From contig CAMORE010000060.1 of assembly GCA_946623365.1 (NCBI GenBank), positions 1 to 11,784 on the forward strand: a stretch of 11,784 nt of DNA, given 5' to 3'. Below, piece after piece: positions 1-6,511 of the stretch. The first letter of the stretch is position 1. Every line of letters starts with the position of its first letter. This stretch comes from an uncultured Acinetobacter sp. (GTDB lineage: Bacteria; Cyanobacteriota; Vampirovibrionia; Gastranaerophilales; Gastranaerophilaceae). The notes beneath the pieces were generated by a model, which was not told where the DNA came from, searched no databases, and was given only the letters and a program-made list of their open reading frames with translations. A program made the position numbers and the translations under genes.

Positions 1-40
1 AATGTTTTAAGTTGGTAGTTTTAAAATAATTTTACGCACT

Positions 41-114
41 TTTCCACCATTAAATTTTTGGTGGGAACTATTTTATAATCATAATAAAATTCAATGATTA
101 TTGCATTTCCCACC
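41..114. repeat. Short inverted-repeat copies of TTCCCACC in an AT-rich gap
   Basis: The first 162 bases hold no gene I can support. The visible structure is an 8-bp inverted repeat, GGTGGGAA at 60-67 and TTCCCACC at 107-114, about 39 nt apart. A third related copy, CCACCA at 43-48, can instead pair with TGGTGG at 59-64. These could be alternative hairpins or spaced operator half-sites. No T-run follows, so a terminator is unlikely. Confidence 0.3.
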
Positions 115-162
115 CTGCTTAAATTATACAAAAAGACAAAAACAGGTAATTTGAAATATTTG

Positions 163-483
163 TTAAATTAATTGTTTTATATAATTATTTATAGCTTCAA
201 GTTTTATTTTGTCATTTGCTAATAATTTAATATTTTTATTAATTTCTTCTATATAATCTTCACAAGAGCAATTTTCCTTAAAAGAAAATAAATTAGCGAG
301 GTTTGTTTTTAATGCGTTTGATATTTTAACTAAATTTTCAGGTGATGGGAAATATTTTCCTGTTTCAATAGAGCTTATGCTGTTAATCTCAACTCCAATC
401 ATTTCAGCAAGTTTTTCCTGTGTGATTTTGTTGAGTTTTCTATATTTTTGTATATTTTTTCCAAGTTCTTTTTTTAATTGCAT
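163..483 (-). CDS. XRE-family helix-turn-helix transcriptional regulator (106 aa)
   Basis: A small DNA-binding regulator. Residues about 9-63 form a standard XRE/Cro-C1 helix-turn-helix domain: TQEKLAEMIG, then a recognition helix around SISSIETGKYFPSPENL, then a hydrophobic closing helix. The last 40 residues (CSCEDYIEE onward) are a helical tail, perhaps for dimerisation or ligand sensing. It carries a Cys-x-Cys pair at 72-74. I chose the ATG at 481-483 because AGAGGT lies four bases upstream of it. The frame is open further upstream to 564, but that extension has no ribosome site and starts close to the divergent promoter. The gene is divergent from the unknown gene at 671. A perfect 19-bp palindrome in that gene's promoter is the likely operator, so the protein probably represses its neighbour and perhaps itself. 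Its own promoter is not obvious; TGACAA at 542-547 read on the minus strand is a weak -35 candidate. Confidence 0.85.
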   Translation of the reverse strand: MQLKKELGKNIQKYRKLNKITQEKLAEMIGVEINSISSIETGKYFPSPENLVKISNALKTNLANLFSFKENCSCEDYIEEINKNIKLLANDKIKLEAINNYIKQLI

Positions 484-551
484 AAATACCTCTAATAACA
501 TTTTAAAAATTTGTTTTTTAAATAATAAGATAGCCATGCTTTGACAAAGGC

Positions 552-580
552 TTGAAAAATACAAGCAATGCTTGTATAAT
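552..580 (+). promoter_or_regulatory. Sigma70-type promoter for the gene at 671
   Basis: TTGAAA at 552-557 and TATAAT at 575-580 are separated by exactly 17 bp, a near-consensus housekeeping promoter. Transcription would start near 587 and give a leader of about 85 nt. The spacer and the -10 box are covered by a palindrome, described separately. Confidence 0.75.
559..577. promoter_or_regulatory. 19-bp palindromic operator (probable XRE binding site)
   Basis: ATACAAGCA, one central A, then TGCTTGTAT gives two perfect 9-bp arms. The site fills the spacer and overlaps the -10 box of the plus-strand promoter, the classic position for repression by steric block. A weaker palindrome, CTTTG-A-CAAAG, lies at 539-549 and could be a second site nearer the XRE gene. 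Binding by the adjacent regulator is inferred from position. Confidence 0.65.
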
Positions 581-670
581 ATAAATGTAATACTTTTATT
601 TTTATTAAAATATTCATACTAATACATATATTTAGCACAATTATTTACCCCCAAAAGATAAGGAGTTTTT

Positions 671-1384
671 ATGACTGATATCAGCAACATCAACAACATC
701 GCAAGAGAAATTGTATCTAATTTAGACAAGCAAGACGGAAAAGAGGACGGCAAAATAGAAGCAAGCATCTGGAATAAGTTTGTTTGTCATAAGCAAGGTA
801 ATGAAATTCATAATTATATTAATACAAATAGTGCGGTCAAATCTGTTCTTGCATATTTAAAGCGAGAAGTTGCAAAAACAGGTCAAGCAATAGAAGATGT
901 TGCAAATGAATGGCTTAAAAATGTCGGCGGCGGAGATAAAACAGAGATTGATGAAAAGGGTAAATTGGATAATGATTTATCTATGAGTTTTATTGAAGCC
1001 GACACTCCTGAAGAACAAGAAAGAATTGATAATGCTAATCAGTTATTGTCAGATGTAGCAACAAGTAAATATAGGTACAAAATTGAAAAAGAAAAACCTT
1101 CCGAAGATCTTACATATATAACTGCGAAATTGGCAGATGGCAGATATATACAAGTAAGTTATATTGGGGTAAATAACCCCAGCCTTTTAGGTATTGCAGT
1201 ATCCACTAAAGATAAAAAAGGTTATGTTTTTTATAATGCTATAGGTGGTTGTGGCAGTGTTAAAGGAAATGGTATTAACGACATCAATTCAGAATCATAT
1301 GAAAAAGGTGTCATTAACCAATATAACAAAGATGATTTATTAAAAATTATACAAAAAATCTTTGGTGATGATATAGAGGTGTAG
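671..1384 (+). CDS. Unknown 237-residue protein with an EF-hand-like acidic loop
   Basis: I do not recognise this family. The start is well fixed by AAGGAG seven bases or so before the ATG. There is no signal peptide or membrane segment, so it is probably cytosolic or exported by a signal-independent route. Near the N-terminus, around residues 19-34, lies an acidic segment, DGKEDGKIEASIW, that resembles a degenerate calcium-binding DxDGxI loop but lacks the usual glutamate at position 12. The middle (90-125) is acidic and probably disordered. The C-terminal half, from about 145, alternates beta-like segments (TAKLADGRYIQVSYIG, GYVFYNAIGG) before a final helix, suggesting a small folded domain. 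It is transcribed from the operator-controlled promoter at 552-580, apparently alone. Tight control by an XRE regulator fits an accessory, possibly toxic or mobile-element-related product. No function can be assigned. Confidence 0.75.
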   Translation: MTDISNINNIAREIVSNLDKQDGKEDGKIEASIWNKFVCHKQGNEIHNYINTNSAVKSVLAYLKREVAKTGQAIEDVANEWLKNVGGGDKTEIDEKGKLDNDLSMSFIEADTPEEQERIDNANQLLSDVATSKYRYKIEKEKPSEDLTYITAKLADGRYIQVSYIGVNNPSLLGIAVSTKDKKGYVFYNAIGGCGSVKGNGINDINSESYEKGVINQYNKDDLLKIIQKIFGDDIEV

Positions 1385-1412
1385 ATTACTTTCTATATTT
1401 ACCCTTTTACTT

Positions 1413-1700
1413 TTACCCCTCCATAAGTTCGTCATAGTTTAGATTATGACTTCTTGCCCAATTAATAAATTCTTTTTCTTTGGCAGATAATCGAACTTGA
1501 AACTCAAGTACAACACCGGTTTTTGGCTTTCTACCTGCACCTTTGCGTTTTCCGCCATGTCCAAAAGCAGCTTTATAGTAATTATCACCTGATAATTCTG
1601 CATATTCTTCTTTTGTAATTATTGTTTCATTCGGTAATACTTCTGACTTTTTCTTTTTTATAACAAAGCCTTCATCATCTTTTATGTAAACGTAAGCCAT
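1413..1700 (-). CDS. Probable antitoxin, basic GGKRKGAGRK-motif protein (95 aa)
   Basis: Second gene of a toxin-first operon. Residues 49-62 hold a glycine- and arginine/lysine-rich segment (GGKRKGAGRKPKTG), an AT-hook-like basic patch seen in some phage and toxin-neighbour proteins. Residues 63-93 (VVLEFQVRLSAKEKEFINW and on) read as a beta strand followed by helices, compatible with a ribbon-helix-helix-like DNA-binding fold. The N-terminal 48 residues may wrap the toxin. A strong AAAGGAGGT site lies five bases before the ATG and is embedded in the last codons of the toxin gene, with a one-base gap between the toxin stop and this start, so the two are translationally coupled. Most RelE/Gp49 toxins of this kind pair with an XRE-type antitoxin; this one has no such domain. 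The antitoxin role is inferred from partnership and size, not from a recognised family. Confidence 0.65.
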   Translation of the reverse strand: MAYVYIKDDEGFVIKKKKSEVLPNETIITKEEYAELSGDNYYKAAFGHGGKRKGAGRKPKTGVVLEFQVRLSAKEKEFINWARSHNLNYDELMEG

Positions 1701-1701
1701 T

Positions 1702-1998
1702 TTAGACCTCCTTTAGGCGCTTTTGTGCCAAATTAATGTAATAGTCGGGTGCTTTATCAGAGCGTTTTTCGTATACAAGTCCTATTAATATGATTTGTTC
1801 TTCTTGAAACTTAAATAACGCTCTGACGTCATTTGTTTTGATTTCAAACAAGCCATCACGGAGATAACGTCTTTTAACAAATTCCAATCCCTTTGTTTCT
1901 ATTGTTTCAAAATCGTCTTTGAGAGCTTTTTGCTGAATTTTTGTTAAATCTGCGATTTCTTTTTTTGCTTGTTTGAGTTTGTTAATTTTATATATCAT
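1702..1998 (-). CDS. RelE/ParE-superfamily (Gp49/HigB-like) toxin (98 aa)
   Basis: A type II toxin of the RelE fold, expected to be a ribosome-dependent mRNA endonuclease. The family pattern is clear: an N-terminal two-helix hairpin (residues 8-35), then RYLRDGLFEIK (44-54), matching the usual LWELR strand, VRALFKF (58-64), matching the YRxLYF strand, and IILIGLVYEKRSDKAP (69-84), matching the hydrophobic strand followed by the K-x-x-x-x-P helix cap, ending in a lysine/arginine-rich C-terminal helix. Length is normal. Basic candidate active-site residues include R47, R59, K78 and R79. AAGGA lies eight bases upstream of the ATG. The toxin is the first gene, as in higBA, and ends inside the ribosome binding site of its partner. 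A consensus promoter with an overlapping inverted repeat precedes it. Confidence 0.85.
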   Translation of the reverse strand: MIYKINKLKQAKKEIADLTKIQQKALKDDFETIETKGLEFVKRRYLRDGLFEIKTNDVRALFKFQEEQIILIGLVYEKRSDKAPDYYINLAQKRLKEV

Positions 1999-2016
1999 AA
2001 AATAGTCCTTATTTAC

Positions 2017-2045
2017 ATTATAGATTATGCACTTGATTATGTCAA
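2017..2045 (-). promoter_or_regulatory. Consensus sigma70 promoter of the toxin-antitoxin operon
   Basis: Read on the minus strand, TTGACA (2045-2040) and TATAAT (2022-2017) are both exact consensus hexamers with a 17-bp spacer. Transcription should start around 2010, leaving a leader of about a dozen bases before the toxin ATG. Such a strong promoter implies tight autoregulation. Confidence 0.85.
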
Positions 2046-2056
2046 CATAATCAAGT
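2031..2056. promoter_or_regulatory. Inverted-repeat operator over the toxin-antitoxin promoter
   Basis: Two perfect 11-bp arms, ACTTGATTATG (2031-2041) and CATAATCAAGT (2046-2056), flank the tetranucleotide TCAA. The repeat covers the -35 box. This is the expected binding site of the antitoxin or of the toxin-antitoxin complex, giving conditional autorepression. Confidence 0.7.
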
Positions 2057-2058
2057 TT

Positions 2059-2118
2059 GCAGGTCGGTTTTACTAAACCGACAATAATATTTTTGTTGGC
2101 ATAGTAATGCCAACCTAC
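2059..2118. repeat. Inverted pair of REP-like palindromes (BIME-like)
   Basis: Two short hairpins in opposite orientation, 12 nt apart. The first, on the plus strand, is GCAG followed by GTCGGTTT, loop TACT, AAACCGAC (2063-2082). The second, on the minus strand, is GTAG followed by GTTGGCAT, loop TACT, ATGCCAAC (2114-2095). Stem sequences differ, but the 5' tetranucleotide, 8-bp stem and TACT loop are shared. In known REP systems a GTAG tetranucleotide at the hairpin foot is recognised by the RAYT (TnpA-REP) transposase, and REPs often occur as inverted pairs. Confidence 0.65.
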
Positions 2119-2168
2119 ATTTTTCTAATTCTCTTTTACATGGGGTTCTATATTTCAAAAAATAATTG

Positions 2169-2174
2169 TATAAT
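2169..2174 (+). promoter_or_regulatory. Possible -10 box for the gene at 2205
   Basis: An exact TATAAT preceded by TTG lies about 30 bp before the start codon. No good -35 hexamer sits 16-18 bp upstream (TTCTAT at 2146 is poor), so this is a weak call. Confidence 0.4.
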
Positions 2175-2204
2175 AGAAATAGTGATTAGTGTGGAGTTAT
2201 GTAT

Positions 2205-4226
2205 ATGGCATCAAATACCGTTGAGCTAAGTTCAGTAAAAGAACATGAACATAAATCAGAACTTGCAAAAATAAAATTTTCTGATAATCCGACTGATATA
2301 CAAACGGCATTTGAAAACAGAGTAAAAATTGATACGTCAGAAATAGGTTCTGTCATTAAGAAGCAAATTATAAGAACAGAAGAAAATGAAACGAATGTTG
2401 TTATTACAACTACTGATGGTAAAACAATTAAAAGACAAGCAGAAGCGGATAAAGATATTTATGATGTAATTACAATAAATGATAAAAGCGGTAACATTCT
2501 GCAAGAGATTGTAACGTATCCTATTTTTCACAGTAATTCCGGAAATCTAATTGAAGTCAGAACCTATATAGATGAAAATACTGTTGTCGGAATAGAATAC
2601 GACAGGGATGAAAATATAAACAGATATTATGAAAGAAGCAGAATGGCTTCAAATTACAACGGATATATTTCGGATTTGTACAGATATAATATCCATGGTT
2701 TTCTTACTGATATGTGTGAAGTTCGGACAAATGGCGAAAGAACGATTGTTAAAACTCTCCAATCGAATGAATATCGTATAACAACACTGAATAATAATAA
2801 TCCGGAAAAAGAAGTAGTATATGATTGTACTAAAAATAAAAAAACCGAATTTTATTTTGAAGGTGATAAAAAAAGAAAATTGTATACGATAAATACTCCC
2901 AGAAAAGAGATTCAAAATATTCAAAAAATAAAAAATCCGCCAAAGGTTGAAGATATAGCCAATATAAGTTTTTGCGAAACTGTGCGTGTCACCAAAGATG
3001 ATTTTTTATTGAATAGTTTGCAGGCACAGGAAATAAAAGAATCTAGTTCTAAAAGTTTTGAAGAAAAAATTTATAATCAAAAAATATTAAATAAACCTAA
3101 AAGCAATGATAATTCAGATACTTATAATCGAGTTCCAAAAACATTAAATTTTTCTCAGGATATGTTTTATATGCTAAGCTCATATGGCAAAAATATAGAA
3201 AATCCACAAGCATTTTTAAAATATGAAAATTTTGTAAGATCACATTTTAGAAAAATTGTAGAATTATTAAATACAAAAGAAGATAATCATTATGTTTATA
3301 CAGAAAGAGAAGTTCTTGCTATAATAAGACACTCAATAGACAACTCGGATTTTTTGGACGTGATAACGCATAGAAATCAGGACGGTTGTTTATCAATTAA
3401 GTATTCTATAGATTTAGCAAGGAAATTTATATCATTTTGTTCTAAATACAAATATCAAATTTTAAACATAATTGATAAAGATGAAACATTATCAGTTTCC
3501 GAAATAATGGATAAAGTTTCGGAAAAAGTATCATATGATACAGTTCAAGTTTTACCTGTAAATGTATATAATTCACTTCTTGCAGATTTGAAGCTTCAAA
3601 CAATAAATGGTAAACAAAGATTTTCAACAGAAGAAATAAAACATTTAACAGATCTATATACAAAATATGATACAAGTATAATAAATAAAAAATCTATTCT
3701 TGATGATTTATTGCATTTTGGACAATATAATAACAAATTGTTCACATATGATGAGATTGAATATATGTTGACAATTACATCTGCACATATAAAAGAAGAG
3801 CAGATTAATGCGTTTAAATTGTTTAAGGCTCTAAAAAATGAGGGAATAGAAAATATTGTCAGTTTTATAAAACGAAAAAATGATTACATTATAAAAAGTG
3901 CAGCAAAGTGCAAGGATGTTGCAATTTTGGCTAAAATTATTAAGAATATAGGAGTAGATTATGTAACTCTAAAGACTCCTGATTTACTGGTAGATATGTA
4001 TGAAGCCGGTAGTAAAAATTTTGATTTTATACATGATTTAATATTGATTTATAAGGAAAATGAAATTCGCAGTATTCTAAACTATCTGTTGATAAATGAT
4101 ATAAACAAGATAATAAACTATCAAAGACTAAATAATGCTCGTAATCAGGATATAAATTCAAGAAGAATTACCATATTAAAACAGCTGGGCATGACCAAAG
4201 ATCAGGTTAGTTCTGATATTTTTTAG
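2205..4226 (+). CDS. Large unknown protein, beta-rich N-terminus and helical C-terminus (673 aa)
   Basis: I do not recognise this protein. I chose the ATG at 2205 rather than the one at 2199, because GGAG at 2193-2196 is eight bases from the former and only two from the latter. There is no signal peptide and no membrane helix. The N-terminal third (to about residue 235) is rich in short strands and asparagine/tyrosine, with stretches such as DKSGNILQEIVTYP and YNIHGFLTDM that are loosely like YD/RHS-type beta repeats. Residues about 240-315 form a lysine-rich, probably flexible linker. From about 315 to the end it is almost wholly alpha-helical, including segments such as DVAILAKIIKNIG and DFIHDLILIYKENEI that could be helical repeats. 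It is a single-gene unit, convergent with the cyclase gene. An effector or surface-associated role near a secretion locus is possible but rests only on proximity. Confidence 0.75.
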   Translation: MASNTVELSSVKEHEHKSELAKIKFSDNPTDIQTAFENRVKIDTSEIGSVIKKQIIRTEENETNVVITTTDGKTIKRQAEADKDIYDVITINDKSGNILQEIVTYPIFHSNSGNLIEVRTYIDENTVVGIEYDRDENINRYYERSRMASNYNGYISDLYRYNIHGFLTDMCEVRTNGERTIVKTLQSNEYRITTLNNNNPEKEVVYDCTKNKKTEFYFEGDKKRKLYTINTPRKEIQNIQKIKNPPKVEDIANISFCETVRVTKDDFLLNSLQAQEIKESSSKSFEEKIYNQKILNKPKSNDNSDTYNRVPKTLNFSQDMFYMLSSYGKNIENPQAFLKYENFVRSHFRKIVELLNTKEDNHYVYTEREVLAIIRHSIDNSDFLDVITHRNQDGCLSIKYSIDLARKFISFCSKYKYQILNIIDKDETLSVSEIMDKVSEKVSYDTVQVLPVNVYNSLLADLKLQTINGKQRFSTEEIKHLTDLYTKYDTSIINKKSILDDLLHFGQYNNKLFTYDEIEYMLTITSAHIKEEQINAFKLFKALKNEGIENIVSFIKRKNDYIIKSAAKCKDVAILAKIIKNIGVDYVTLKTPDLLVDMYEAGSKNFDFIHDLILIYKENEIRSILNYLLINDINKIINYQRLNNARNQDINSRRITILKQLGMTKDQVSSDIF

Positions 4227-4242
4227 TATAGCATTGATAATT

Positions 4243-6063
4243 TTAATAACGTCCGACTTGATTTCTTCCATGCTCTTTAGCATAATATAGGCCTTTATCT
4301 GCCCATTCTATCAAGTCTTGAGGAGTTTGTGCATTTTCAGGGAATGTAGAAACCCCAAGGCTTATTGTAATATTTGTGCTGTCGACAGGAGTTAAGTGGA
4401 AAGGTTTTTCTGATACAGCTGTACATATTCTGTTTGCGAGCATCATTGCTTCTTCAACACCTGTATTAGGAAGAATTATGCTCATTTCTTCTCCACCATA
4501 TCTGCATACAAAATCAGTTGTTCTTGAATTATTTTTTAAGGTTTGTGCAACTTGTCTTAAAACGGCATCGCCTGTTTGATGTCCATAGGTATCATTGAAT
4601 TTTTTAAAGAAATCAATATCGCAAATTATTAATGATACGGATTGATTATATCTTCTGGCAATATCCATTTGTTTTCTTAAAGTATCCTGAAAATATCTGT
4701 GATTATATAATTCTGTTAAACCGTCAATAGTTGCAAGTTTATATTGATATTCAAAATCTCTTGATTTCATCAGATATTTTGCAATTAAAGACAATGTAAA
4801 CGCAATACCGATTGCCAGAACCGGTATTACAACAGGAATCCATAAATTAAACAATTCCATTACATAGTATGATACAAATAAGTACGCAAACATAAATAAT
4901 ATAGTTGAGAGCGATGCAAACAATGTAGATGTTGAAAACATTGCAATGCCTCCAACAATTGCAATAACAGCAAGAATAATTGCTATGTCAGAGATTGTAT
5001 TTGTTTTTTTAATAAAGTTATTATCAAACATGTTGTTTAAAAATGTTGCATGTACTTCAACTCCGGGGTATACCTCATTTTGAATCGGAACACTTTTTGT
5101 ATCGTGCATTGCTTGAGCTGTAACTCCAACAAGAACAATTTTATCTTTAAAGTCAAATTTATTAATCTCAGAATTCTCTATCTCTTTAATCACTTTGTAG
5201 AAAGGAACATTTGTATGGGTTTCCTTTTCGCCATACCAGTTTAAAATAGCTTCTCCATCTTTATTCAGAGGTATTTGAGTCTGTGCTATTTTTATGTTTC
5301 CGGCTTTATCAATCGTAAACGAGTTGTCTTTTTTCATTTTTAAAATATCACTGCCTGTTTTAAAAGCCAGGTATGGATAAGCATCACCTTTATATAAAAG
5401 AATCGGAGAAATTGTTCTTATAATTCCGTCACTGCTTCTTATAACGTTTGTTAGTCCTATTTCTACATTTCCGTTTAAAAGTCCTGACATTATTAAACGG
5501 CAATTGGTATATCCTTTAGACTTTGTTTCTAAATTAATACCGGAAGCGTTATCAACTTTAAGCTTGATTCTATCCGGTAAATCTGCAGGTTTTCTGACAT
5601 CGTACGGCTGATTATCAAAATTTAGCCCTGTATAGATATTATTATACTTGTTCATTGTTTCTATAAAATAATTGTCAGCATCCTGAGCAGATTTGATAGA
5701 TTTTAAAAACATTAAATCGAATACTATTGCTTGTGGTTTTTGTTGTTCGATATAATTGACCGCATCAGCATATACATTTCTCGGAACCGGCCATTCTCCG
5801 TATTTATCCCAAAGGTATTCAACGCTTGCATCATCAATTGCAAGAACAACTATATCACTGTTAGGAATCGGATGTTTATGTGTTACTTTTAGTGTTTGTC
5901 TGTAATCAAATGTTCTGTTTTCAGCTACTTCAAAAAATGCTTTGAAAACATTTTTAAATGTATTACTGCTTTGCAACAAAACGTATCCGATAAGGATTGA
6001 TGTCAGTACCAACAATATATAAGTACCAAAAATAAATAATTTTGTTTTAGTAAAATTTTTCAT
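4243..6063 (-). CDS. CHASE2-GGDEF membrane diguanylate cyclase (606 aa)
   Basis: Predicted to make the second messenger c-di-GMP from two GTP in response to an extracytoplasmic signal. Domains in order: one N-terminal membrane helix (about 9-30), an extracytoplasmic CHASE2 sensor domain (about 35-350, with the typical VVLAIDDASVEYL near 72 and GVEVHATFLNNM near 334), three membrane helices (about 358-376, 381-401, 408-430), and a cytoplasmic GGDEF domain (about 443-606). Catalytic features are present: the metal/GTP-binding CDIDFFKKFND (481-491), YGHQTGD (493-499), and the signature as GGEEM (523-527), a substitution of the last aromatic. RTTD at 514-517 is the classic RxxD inhibitory I-site, five residues before the signature, so product feedback is expected. 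GGAG lies seven to eight bases before the ATG. The gene is divergent from the export operon, which suggests a link to motility or secretion. It ends 16 bp from the convergent unknown gene. Confidence 0.93.
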   Translation of the reverse strand: MKNFTKTKLFIFGTYILLVLTSILIGYVLLQSSNTFKNVFKAFFEVAENRTFDYRQTLKVTHKHPIPNSDIVVLAIDDASVEYLWDKYGEWPVPRNVYADAVNYIEQQKPQAIVFDLMFLKSIKSAQDADNYFIETMNKYNNIYTGLNFDNQPYDVRKPADLPDRIKLKVDNASGINLETKSKGYTNCRLIMSGLLNGNVEIGLTNVIRSSDGIIRTISPILLYKGDAYPYLAFKTGSDILKMKKDNSFTIDKAGNIKIAQTQIPLNKDGEAILNWYGEKETHTNVPFYKVIKEIENSEINKFDFKDKIVLVGVTAQAMHDTKSVPIQNEVYPGVEVHATFLNNMFDNNFIKKTNTISDIAIILAVIAIVGGIAMFSTSTLFASLSTILFMFAYLFVSYYVMELFNLWIPVVIPVLAIGIAFTLSLIAKYLMKSRDFEYQYKLATIDGLTELYNHRYFQDTLRKQMDIARRYNQSVSLIICDIDFFKKFNDTYGHQTGDAVLRQVAQTLKNNSRTTDFVCRYGGEEMSIILPNTGVEEAMMLANRICTAVSEKPFHLTPVDSTNITISLGVSTFPENAQTPQDLIEWADKGLYYAKEHGRNQVGRY

Positions 6064-6083
6064 AAACTCTCCACATAGATATA

Positions 6084-6108
6084 TCAGCTTAATAAAGCTG
6101 ACTTACAA
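6084..6108 (-). repeat. REP-like hairpin in the cyclase leader
   Basis: On the minus strand, GTAA precedes a stem GTCAGCTT, loop TATT, AAGCTGAT; seven pairs are perfect (6084-6090 with 6095-6101) and the eighth is a G-T pair. The layout matches the hairpins at 2059-2118 and 10632-10653. It lies between the cyclase promoter and its ribosome site, so it would be in the 5' untranslated mRNA and could affect translation or stability. Confidence 0.5.
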
Positions 6109-6140
6109 TTAACTGCAATCACTATTTAATATAGCATTTA

Positions 6141-6329
6141 TTATACTATATTATACTTGACACTGTTTTGTTTTGCAATTTCTTGCAATTTTTCATATTT
6201 CCCGCACAGCATTTCATTGTTGTTTTTAAGCAATTCTGTTGTGTAAAACAATTCAAGGGGGTTAATTAAATATTTAAGTAAACATTCTTCGTGTAAATTC
6301 ATATAAAAATAATCGGTCAGAGTTGACAT
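6141..6329 (-). CDS. Possible small protein of 62 residues
   Basis: An open frame beginning at an ATG (6327-6329) with only a weak AAAGAA ahead of it. The sequence is mostly helical and moderately charged, with NPLELFYTTELLKNN in the middle and KYEKLQEIAKQ near the end, and no membrane segment. The frame is open to 6380 with a TTG start. It lies just upstream of the cyclase gene in the same direction, but its 3' end overlaps the best cyclase promoter. I recognise no family. It may be a real small gene co-transcribed with the cyclase, or chance in AT-rich DNA. Confidence 0.35.
   Translation of the reverse strand: MSTLTDYFYMNLHEECLLKYLINPLELFYTTELLKNNNEMLCGKYEKLQEIAKQNSVKYNIV
6150..6178 (-). 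promoter_or_regulatory. Sigma70-type promoter of the cyclase gene
   Basis: On the minus strand, TTGCAA (6178-6173), a 17-bp spacer and TATAAT (6155-6150) form a good promoter about 85 bp before the cyclase start. A second TATAAT-like run follows a few bases downstream on the same strand. The leader contains the REP-like hairpin. Confidence 0.6.
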
Positions 6330-6384
6330 TTCTTTAATTATTATTAAAAACCTAGTACAAAAAGAGGATTTTTTTCTCAAACCG

Positions 6385-6412
6385 TAAAAAGTTAGGATAA
6401 ATTATCCGATAA
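6385..6412 (+). promoter_or_regulatory. Candidate sigma28 (FliA)-like promoter of the export operon
   Basis: TAAA at 6385-6388 and TCCGATAA at 6405-6412 resemble the flagellar sigma28 elements TAAA and GCCGATAA (7 of 8 matches in the latter), separated by 16 rather than the usual 15 nt. Between and overlapping them is a short palindrome, GGATAA-A-TTATCC (6395-6407), a possible regulator site. No equally good sigma70 promoter is visible before fliE. The match is short, so this is tentative. Confidence 0.4.
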
Positions 6413-6433
6413 ACAAAGTAAATAAGTTAGCAA

Positions 6434-6489
6434 GTGAAACAGAGAACAGAAAATTATGACATCACTCAATCACCTGTTCACCCGCTCAC
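6434..6489. repeat. Octamer-repeat palindrome upstream of fliE
   Basis: Two forward octamers, GTGAAACA and GAGAACAG (6434-6449), then a 24-nt AT-rich middle, then units ending in TCAC at exact 8-nt spacing (TCAC at 6462, 6470, 6478 and 6486). CTGTTCAC (6474-6481) pairs with GAGAACAG with one mismatch, and GCTCAC closes on GTGA. The same unit type recurs at 8621, 10577 and 10676. Here the array is upstream of the fliE ribosome binding site and leaves it intact. Confidence 0.6.
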
Positions 6490-6511
6490 TCATAGAAAAG
6501 AAAGGACAAAA

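Noticed and set aside
484..564. Longer start for the XRE regulator at 564
   Set aside because: The extension is not part of the helix-turn-helix family and overlaps promoter DNA; AGAGGT marks the ATG at 483.
1165..1181. Hairpin TGGGGT-AAATA-ACCCCA as a terminator
   Set aside because: It lies inside the 237-residue gene and no T-run follows it.
2199..2204. ATG at 2199 as start of the 673-residue protein
   Set aside because: Only two bases separate it from GGAG; the ATG at 2205 has the proper eight-base spacing.
4227..4242. Bidirectional terminator between convergent genes
   Set aside because: The 16-bp gap has no inverted repeat, and I found no clear Rho-independent terminator there.
6434..6511. 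Upstream extension of fliE from a GTG at 6434
   Set aside because: It would translate the octamer repeat array, has no ribosome site, and FliE has a perfect one before the ATG at 6512.
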